This document shows, piece after piece, positions 5,534 through 9,375 of a stretch of 9,375 bases of DNA. This DNA is from Actinomycetota bacterium (GTDB lineage: Bacteria > Actinomycetota > Thermoleophilia > Gaiellales > Gaiellaceae): contig JAFALP010000213.1 of assembly GCA_019234175.1 (NCBI GenBank), positions 1 to 9,375 of the forward strand. The letters are read 5' to 3'. The position numbers and the translations under genes were made by a program. Below the pieces are notes generated by a model. The model did not search any database. It saw nothing but the letters and a program-made list of their open reading frames with translations, and was not told where the DNA came from. How positions within the stretch are numbered: the stretch's first letter is position 1; every line of letters begins with the position of its first letter.

Positions 5534-6547
5534 TCAGAACAGCTTCGTCTCGTCGGCCGGCGCTGCTCCGACGTGCTCCCGCCCGAGCTTCGTGATCGTG
5601 CGGCCGCGCGGCGTTCGCTGGATGAAGCCGAGCTGCAGCAGATAGGGCTCGTACACGTCCTCGATCGTGTCCGGCTCCTCGCCGAGGGCGGCCGCGAGCG
5701 TGGAGAGGCCGACAGGGCCGCCTTCGAACTTGCCCGCGATGGCGCCGAGCAGCTCGCGGTCCGTGCGCTCGAGCCCGGCCTGGTCGACCTCGAGCAATGC
5801 GAGCGCCTCCTCGGAGACCGCGGTGGTGATCGAGCCCTGGTGGCGCACCTGCGCGACGTCGCGGACGCGCCGCAGGATGCGGTTGGCAATGCGGGGCGTG
5901 CCGCGTGAACGCCGGGCGATCTCGCGCGCGGCGTCGTCGTCGATCTCGACGCCGAGGATGCGCGCGCTGCGGTGCACGATCGTCGCGAGCTCGTCCGGCT
6001 CGTAGTAGTCGAGGCGGAACGTCATGCCGAAGCGGTCGCGCAGCGGCGTGGTCAGCAGCCCCGTGCGCGTCGTCGCGCCGATGAGCGTGAACGGCGGCAG
6101 ATCGAGCGTGAGCGTGCGGGCGGCCGGCCCCTGGCCGACGACGATGTCGAGCCGGAAGTCCTCGAGGGCCGGATAGAGGATCTCCTCGATAGCGCGGTTG
6201 AGCCGGTGGATCTCGTCGACGAAGAGCACGTCGCGCGGCTCGAGCGCCGTGAGGATCGCCGCCATGTCGCCCTTGCGCTCGAGCGCCGGGCCCGCGACGG
6301 TGCGGATGCCGACGCCGAGCTCTTCGCGGACGATGAACGCGAGGCTCGTCTTGCCGAGGCCCGGCGGCCCGACGAGGAGCACGTGGTCGAGCGCCTCGCC
6401 GCGCGCCTGTGCGGCCGCGAGCGCGATGGCGAGCTGCTCCTTCACGCGTTCCTGCCCGACGAACTCGTCCAGGCGGCGCGGCCGGAGCGTCTGCTCGATC
6501 TCCTGGTCGTCCTCGGCGATCACGGGGGCGAGGAACTGCGTGCTCAC
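5534..6547 (-). CDS. ruvB: Holliday junction branch migration ATPase RuvB
   Basis: The 337-residue product is a full-length AAA+ motor of the RuvAB complex, which drives branch migration of Holliday junctions. Walker A is GPPGLGKTS (60-68) and Walker B is LFVDEIH (108-114). Sensor 1 is GATTR (157-161). PLRDRFG (168-174) carries the arginine finger, and RGTPRIANR (215-223) holds sensor 2. The C-terminal winged-helix domain includes [10 protein letters not shown] (276-285) and [17 protein letters not shown] (300-316), the DNA-binding wing. The family's usual length is about 330-350. The GTG start at 6547 shares a GTGA overlap with the ruvA stop and is preceded by GAGGAAGG at four bases' spacing. 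The long open frame upstream of it is antisense or shadow sequence of ruvA. ruvB is the last gene of a ruvC-ruvA-ruvB operon. Confidence 0.97.
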   Translation of the reverse strand: MSTQFLAPVIAEDDQEIEQTLRPRRLDEFVGQERVKEQLAIALAAAQARGEALDHVLLVGPPGLGKTSLAFIVREELGVGIRTVAGPALERKGDMAAILTALEPRDVLFVDEIHRLNRAIEEILYPALEDFRLDIVVGQGPAARTLTLDLPPFTLIGATTRTGLLTTPLRDRFGMTFRLDYYEPDELATIVHRSARILGVEIDDDAAREIARRSRGTPRIANRILRRVRDVAQVRHQGSITTAVSEEALALLEVDQAGLERTDRELLGAIAGKFEGGPVGLSTLAAALGEEPDTIEDVYEPYLLQLGFIQRTPRGRTITKLGREHVGAAPADETKLF

Positions 6548-7098
6548 GCGGCCTTCCTCAGCGCGATGCGCACCTGCTCCTCGACGGGCAGCGCGTCGTC
6601 GACGTCGCTGAGCGCGCGCTCGGCGTCGACGAGCGTCCAGCCGAGCTCGACGAGCGCGTCGCGCGCGACGAGGTCGCCGGTCGTCGCTACCGCCTCCGGC
6701 GTCCCCATCTTCTCCTTCAGCTCGAGCACGATGCGCTCCGCCGTCTTCTTGCCGATGCCCGGGATGGCCATGAAGCGCGCCGTGTCCTCGCGCACGATCG
6801 CGCGGCGCAGCTCGTCCGCCGGCGAGCCGGAGACGATCGCGAGCGCGACCTTCGGGCCGACGCCGTTCACGGTGAGGAGCTGGACGAAGAGCTCGCGCTC
6901 GGTGCGCTCCGCGAAGCCGTACAGTTGGAGCGCGTCCTCGCGTACGACCATGTACGTCTCCAGCGTCACTTCGCCGGCGCCGCTCGCCTTGCGCACCGCC
7001 GCCGGCGTCGCGGCCACGAGATAGCCGACGCCGCCGACGTCCAGCACGAGGCCTTCGGGCGTCGAGGCGACCGGGGTTCCCCGCAGTTGCGCGATCAT
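6544..7098 (-). CDS. ruvA: Holliday junction binding protein RuvA
   Basis: The 184-residue product binds the four-way junction as a tetramer and loads RuvB rings onto it. The N-terminal OB domain (1-62) starts MIAQLRG and includes the acidic pin region [11 protein letters not shown] (52-62), with E54 and D55 repelling the DNA backbone at the crossover. Two helix-hairpin-helix motifs follow, NGVGPKVAL (78-86) and [16 protein letters not shown] (113-128). After a flexible linker the third domain (about 140-184; RDALVELGW and [10 protein letters not shown]) would contact RuvB. Length is close to that of E. coli RuvA (203). The ATG at 7098 overlaps the ruvC stop in an ATGA junction, and the gene ends in a GTGA junction with ruvB, so the three genes should be translationally coupled. 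Confidence 0.97.
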   Translation of the reverse strand: MIAQLRGTPVASTPEGLVLDVGGVGYLVAATPAAVRKASGAGEVTLETYMVVREDALQLYGFAERTERELFVQLLTVNGVGPKVALAIVSGSPADELRRAIVREDTARFMAIPGIGKKTAERIVLELKEKMGTPEAVATTGDLVARDALVELGWTLVDAERALSDVDDALPVEEQVRIALRKAA

Positions 7099-7583
7099 CC
7101 CGCCAGCTTGAGGAGCGGCGGGGCGAGCGCATGGCAGATCGCGACGGCGAGCGCGTCGGAGGCGTGGTTCGGCGTCGGCAGCTCGTGCAGCCCTAGGATG
7201 GCCTTCACCATCCGCTGCACCTGCGCCTTCTCGGCGCGGCCGTAGCCGGCGACCGCGTGCTTCACCGCGGACGGCGTGTACTCGGTGCAGGGCACGCCTG
7301 CCTTCGCGGCGGCGACGAGCACGGCGCCGCGCGCCTGTCCGACGGAGAGCGCGGTGCGGGCGTCGACGCCGACGAAGGACTCCTCGAGGACGACCGCATC
7401 CGGGTCGAACTCGGCGATGAGCGCGGCCACGCCGTCGTAGATCGTCTTCAAACGGAGCTCGGGACGCTCGCCGGGCGGCGTCGACCACCAGCCGTGGTGG
7501 AGGCCCTTGAGGCGCCCTCCGCTTTCGTGGACGATCCCGTACCCGCAAGCAGCCGTTCCTGGGTCGATGCCGACGACTCTCAC
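7095..7583 (-). CDS. ruvC: Crossover junction endodeoxyribonuclease RuvC
   Basis: The 162-residue product is the Holliday junction resolvase, an RNase H-fold nuclease that acts as a dimer and cuts junctions symmetrically. Catalytic acidic residues are visible: D7 in [12 protein letters not shown] (5-16), E67 in LEESF (66-70), and D143 in HASDALA (140-146), with H140 nearby. VGQARG (81-86) and [21 protein letters not shown] (102-122) are the conserved structural and DNA-contact segments. The length is typical (about 160-175). The GTG start at 7583 gives the standard MRVVGIDPG opening. A TAACCT hexamer lies exactly six bases upstream, so ruvC appears to head a leaderless ruvCAB transcript, separate from yebC. 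The last four bases overlap the ruvA start. Confidence 0.97.
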   Translation of the reverse strand: MRVVGIDPGTAACGYGIVHESGGRLKGLHHGWWSTPPGERPELRLKTIYDGVAALIAEFDPDAVVLEESFVGVDARTALSVGQARGAVLVAAAKAGVPCTEYTPSAVKHAVAGYGRAEKAQVQRMVKAILGLHELPTPNHASDALAVAICHALAPPLLKLAG

Positions 7584-7589
7584 GGGGAG

Positions 7590-7595
7590 AGGTTA
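7590..7595 (-). promoter_or_regulatory. Predicted -10 element (TAACCT) of the leaderless ruvCAB operon
   Basis: TAACCT is followed by CTCCCC and the GTG at 7583. Counting 12 from the first T places transcription start exactly on the G of the start codon. The six bases between are pyrimidine-rich and cannot act as a ribosome binding site. No -35 hexamer is recognisable at 17 bases. The element suggests that the ruv genes are transcribed independently of pdxT-yebC. I see no LexA-type box in the upstream 115 bases. Confidence 0.5.
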
Positions 7596-7627
7596 GGCAC
7601 CGGGTCGGACGATCCTCCTACCCGTTC

Positions 7628-7651
7628 GGGGGACTGTTACAGGAGTGCCCC
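7628..7651. repeat. Imperfect inverted repeat (first hairpin of the yebC-ruvC spacer)
   Basis: GGGGGACT (7628-7635) pairs with AGTGCCCC (7644-7651), seven of eight positions, around an eight-base loop. It lies on the ruvC side of the 115-base spacer. With the neighbouring hairpin it could form a terminator pair or part of a dispersed repeat. Confidence 0.35.
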
Positions 7652-7667
7652 GACTTCCCGAAATTCC

Positions 7668-7692
7668 CGTGACGGGGAGTGTCCCCATCACG
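7668..7692 (-). terminator. Strong hairpin just after yebC, terminator or REP-like repeat
   Basis: On the minus strand the RNA would form an 11-base-pair stem with a three-base loop. The arms are 7692-7682 and 7678-7668, with GGGGA/TCCCC at the core. The single plus-strand mismatch (C7673/A7687) becomes a G-U pair in minus-strand RNA, so the hairpin is intact only in the direction of yebC transcription. It begins seven bases after the yebC stop codon, where a terminator is expected. No run of U follows, only GGAATTTCGGG. A relative of one arm plus the loop occurs nearby at 7636-7654. Confidence 0.5.
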
Positions 7693-7698
7693 TTTCGG

Positions 7699-8454
7699 TC
7701 AACCCTCGACGGACTCCAGGATGCGCTCGGGGATGTCGAAGTTCGCGAACACGTCCTGGACGTCGTCGTTGTCCTCCAGCTGGTCGATGAGCCGGAGGAC
7801 CTTCTTCGCCTCGCCCTCGTCGGCGACCTCGACCGTCGTCTTCGGCACCATCGTCAGCTCTGCCGCCTCGACGGTGAACCCGGCCGCCTGCACCGCCTCG
7901 CGCACGGCGGCGAGCTGCTCGGGCGCGCTCGTCACCTCGTAGCTCGACCCGTCGAGCTCGACGTCCTCCGCCCCGCCGTCCGCTGCGGCGAGCAGGAGCT
8001 CGTCCCCGTCGACGCCGTTCGCATCGACGACGACGACGCCGCGCCGTTCGAACAGCCACGCGACGGCGCCGGAGCCGCCGAGGTTGCCGTCGTTCTTCGC
8101 GAAGACGTGACGCACGTCGGACGCGGTGCGGTTGCGGTTGTCGGTGAGCGCCTCGACGATAACGGCGACGCCGCTCGGGCCGAAGCCCTCGTACACGACC
8201 GTCTCGAACGCGCTCGCGTCGGCGTCCGCTCCCGAACCCTTCGCGATCGCGCGGTCGATGTTGTCCTTCGGCATGGAGTACGAGCGCGCCTTCTCGATCG
8301 CGTTCTGCAGCGCCAGGTTGTCGGCGGGATTCCCGCCGCCCTCCTTCGCCGCGACGATGATCGCGCGCGACAGCTTCGAGAAGAGCTTCCCGCGCTTCGC
8401 GTCGGCGGCGCCCTTCTTGTGCTTGATCGAGGACCACTTGCTATGCCCGGACAC
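7699..8454 (-). CDS. yebC: YebC/PmpR/TACO1-family protein
   Basis: The 251-residue product matches the family along its length. It opens with [27 protein letters not shown] sequence (1-23), then [14 protein letters not shown] (27-40) and NPADNLAL (42-49). [10 protein letters not shown] (61-70), [10 protein letters not shown] (88-97) and TDNRNRT (104-110) follow, then [11 protein letters not shown] (129-139) and [15 protein letters not shown] (226-240) near the end. The family has been described both as a transcription regulator and as a ribosome-associated factor that helps translation through proline-rich stretches; the sequence does not choose between them. The GTG start at 8454 lies inside the end of pdxT, an overlap of 14 bases. 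A GGGAGG ribosome binding site sits six bases before it, unlike the leaderless first genes in the window. The neighbours pdxT and ruvC match the common actinobacterial order. Confidence 0.95.
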   Translation of the reverse strand: MSGHSKWSSIKHKKGAADAKRGKLFSKLSRAIIVAAKEGGGNPADNLALQNAIEKARSYSMPKDNIDRAIAKGSGADADASAFETVVYEGFGPSGVAVIVEALTDNRNRTASDVRHVFAKNDGNLGGSGAVAWLFERRGVVVVDANGVDGDELLLAAADGGAEDVELDGSSYEVTSAPEQLAAVREAVQAAGFTVEAAELTMVPKTTVEVADEGEAKKVLRLIDQLEDNDDVQDVFANFDIPERILESVEG

Positions 8455-9004
8455 TCATCGCCTCCCGTACCTGGTTCAAGAACAGCTCGTGGATCCGCGT
8501 GTCGTCGGTCAGCTCGGGATGGAACGCGGCGACGAGGACGCGCCCCTCCCGCGCCAACACGGGATGGCCGTCCACCTCGGCGAGCACCTCCACGTCGGGG
8601 CCTGCGTCCTCGATCCACGGCGCGCGGATGAAGATGCCGCGCACGGGCTCCCCCATGCCGACGTCGAGGTCGGCCTCGAAGCTCCGCACCTGGCGCCCGA
8701 ACGCGTTCCGCTGCACGGCGAAGTCGGCCAGGCCGAGGTGGTTCCGGTCGAGGACGATCATCCCGGCGCAGGTTCCGAAGACCGGCGCCTCGAAACGGCG
8801 CAGCGCCTCGTCGAGTCCGTAGAGGCGCATGAGCCGCGTGATCGCCGTCGACTCGCCGCCGGGCAGGATCAGGCCGTCGAGGCCCTCCAGCTGCTCGGGC
8901 AGCCGCACCTCGACGGGCTCCGCGCCCAGACGCCGGACGACCTCCGCGTGCTCGCGGAAGTTTCCCTGCACGGCGAGAATGCCGATCCGAAGCGGCGTTT
9001 CCAC
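8441..9004 (-). CDS. pdxT: PLP synthase glutaminase subunit PdxT
   Basis: The 187-residue product is a class I (triad) glutamine amidotransferase. It releases ammonia from glutamine for PdxS, which builds pyridoxal 5'-phosphate from ribose 5-phosphate and glyceraldehyde 3-phosphate. Visible motifs are AVQGNFREH (11-19), LPGGEST (47-53) for the oxyanion site, FGTCAGM (76-82) with nucleophile C79, and AFHPELTDD (160-168) with H162 and E164 completing the triad. [11 protein letters not shown] (100-110) is also typical of PdxT. The GTG at 9004 is chosen because TACAAT lies exactly six bases upstream and it leaves five residues before the first strand; the ATG at 9012 is in another frame. pdxS is not on this side of the gene within the window, which is unusual. 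The gene overlaps yebC by 14 bases and should be co-transcribed with it. Confidence 0.95.
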   Translation of the reverse strand: METPLRIGILAVQGNFREHAEVVRRLGAEPVEVRLPEQLEGLDGLILPGGESTAITRLMRLYGLDEALRRFEAPVFGTCAGMIVLDRNHLGLADFAVQRNAFGRQVRSFEADLDVGMGEPVRGIFIRAPWIEDAGPDVEVLAEVDGHPVLAREGRVLVAAFHPELTDDTRIHELFLNQVREAMSVRA

Positions 9005-9010
9005 CCCTCC

Positions 9011-9016
9011 ATTGTA
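9011..9016 (-). promoter_or_regulatory. Predicted -10 element (TACAAT) of the leaderless pdxT-yebC operon
   Basis: TACAAT is close to the TATAAT consensus and is followed by GGAGGG and the GTG at 9004. Counting 12 from the first T gives a transcription start exactly on the start codon. The GGAGGG looks like a Shine-Dalgarno but directly abuts the GTG, so it could not position a ribosome there. The element lies eight bases after the stop of the upstream membrane protein gene. No -35 is visible. Confidence 0.55.
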
Positions 9017-9023
9017 GTTTCGG

Positions 9024-9374
9024 CTACGCGCTGCGCCGGCGGCCGGCGACGCCCAGCAGCACGAGCCAGAAGCCGAGGCACGCGAACGCGACCGACGGCG
9101 ACCAGCCGGCGATCGACGACGGCGAGAGCAGGCTCGTCGATGCCTGCCCGAACAGGTAGTGGATCGTCGCGCCGAGGAAGCCGATGGTCGCGAACACCGC
9201 CCAGCTCGACCGCTTCGTCGCATACGCGATGGCGACGTAGACGAGCGAGGCTGCAGAGATGAGCGCCCAGTCTGTGTCGCTCGAGTGCCACCAATGCAGG
9301 AGCGCCGCGCCGATGAAGATGCCGCCGAGGAAGTGGAACCAGAACGAGGACGGCTCGTCGCTGACGCTTCCGCC
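9024..9374 (-). CDS. C-terminal part of an unidentified polytopic membrane protein
   Basis: An open frame enters the window at its right edge and ends with a TAG at 9026-9024, giving 116 residues. Four hydrophobic segments are visible at about 13-28, 36-51, 57-74 and 92-110 of the visible part. Aromatic and small residues are abundant, for example [10 protein letters not shown] (27-36) and IHYLFGQ (71-77). The C-terminus GRRRSA is positively charged and probably cytoplasmic. Almost all codons end in G or C, and the segments are too regular for a shadow frame. I do not recognise the family. The start is outside the window. Nineteen bases separate its stop from the pdxT start, and pdxT seems to have its own promoter in that gap. 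Confidence 0.75.
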   Translation of the reverse strand, partial: GGSVSDEPSSFWFHFLGGIFIGAALLHWWHSSDTDWALISAASLVYVAIAYATKRSSWAVFATIGFLGATIHYLFGQASTSLLSPSSIAGWSPSVAFACLGFWLVLLGVAGRRRSA

Positions 9375-9375
9375 G

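Noticed and set aside
6548..7132. Extended open frame upstream of ruvB
   Set aside because: It overlaps ruvA in another frame and reads as Arg/Gly-rich shadow. RuvB family sequence begins right after the GTG at 6547, which has a good ribosome binding site.
5969..7245. Plus-strand open frames opposite ruvB, ruvA and ruvC
   Set aside because: They are antisense shadows of intact, motif-complete ruv genes, with no initiation signals of their own.
7584..7698. Possible SOS (LexA) box or riboswitch upstream of ruvC
   Set aside because: The spacer has no GAAC-N4-GTTC-type palindrome and no structure beyond the two short hairpins; the TAACCT element alone explains ruvC expression.
9005..9223. Upstream extension of the pdxT frame
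   Set aside because: This part is out of frame with a clean four-helix membrane protein on the same strand and is Arg/Ser-rich. The PdxT family starts near residue 6 of the GTG-initiated protein.
8126..9262. A long open frame on the plus strand opposite yebC and pdxT
   Set aside because: The minus-strand genes are full-length members of known families; the plus-strand translation has no coherent domain and changes to Arg-rich low complexity.
1..9375. Mobile elements, CRISPR arrays, tRNA or rRNA genes, or defence genes
   Set aside because: No transposase or integrase motifs, terminal repeats, regularly spaced repeats, cloverleaf sequences or defence-type domains are visible on either strand.

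Overview
The window is a gene-dense stretch of high-GC bacterial DNA. Most codons end in G or C, GTG starts are frequent, genes overlap by 4 to 30 bases, and several genes appear to be leaderless. An actinobacterium is the best fit, possibly a deep-branching lineage such as Thermoleophilia. That placement is inferred from base composition, start-site style and gene order; no rRNA or marker tree is available here.

The minus strand carries a housekeeping backbone. Read in its own direction it runs: the end of an unidentified membrane protein (9024-9374), pdxT, yebC, then ruvC-ruvA-ruvB, and further on recJ and the first 83 codons of a relA/spoT-type (p)ppGpp enzyme that leaves the window at base 1. 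This resembles the ruvCAB ... recJ ... relA order known from other Gram-positive genomes, but the usual intervening genes (queA, tgt, yajC, secD, secF, apt) are absent. pdxT lies directly upstream of yebC, without pdxS beside it. The ruv genes provide Holliday-junction branch migration and cleavage, RecJ is a 5'-3' single-strand exonuclease, YebC is a ribosome-associated or regulatory factor, and PdxT is the glutaminase half of PLP synthase.

The plus strand carries accessory genes set between backbone genes: a class I SAM methyltransferase (413-1135), a class V PLP aminotransferase-like enzyme (3034-4080), and a translationally coupled pair made of a 152-residue acidic protein of unknown function and a 248-residue polytopic membrane protein (4295-5496). 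A two-helix small membrane protein (4051-4272, minus) is divergent from that pair.

The most striking non-coding signal is a recurring TANNNT hexamer placed so that its predicted transcription start is the first base of the start codon. It is seen at relA, pdxT, ruvC and both genes around 4280, and within one base for the methyltransferase. Both closely spaced divergent gene pairs share one symmetric element, ANNNTANNNT, whose central TA serves both directions. Other points of note are an internal duplication in the membrane protein, an antisense coding-like remnant downstream of ruvB, and a double-hairpin spacer between yebC and ruvC. I see no mobile element, CRISPR array, tRNA, rRNA or complete undescribed defence system.
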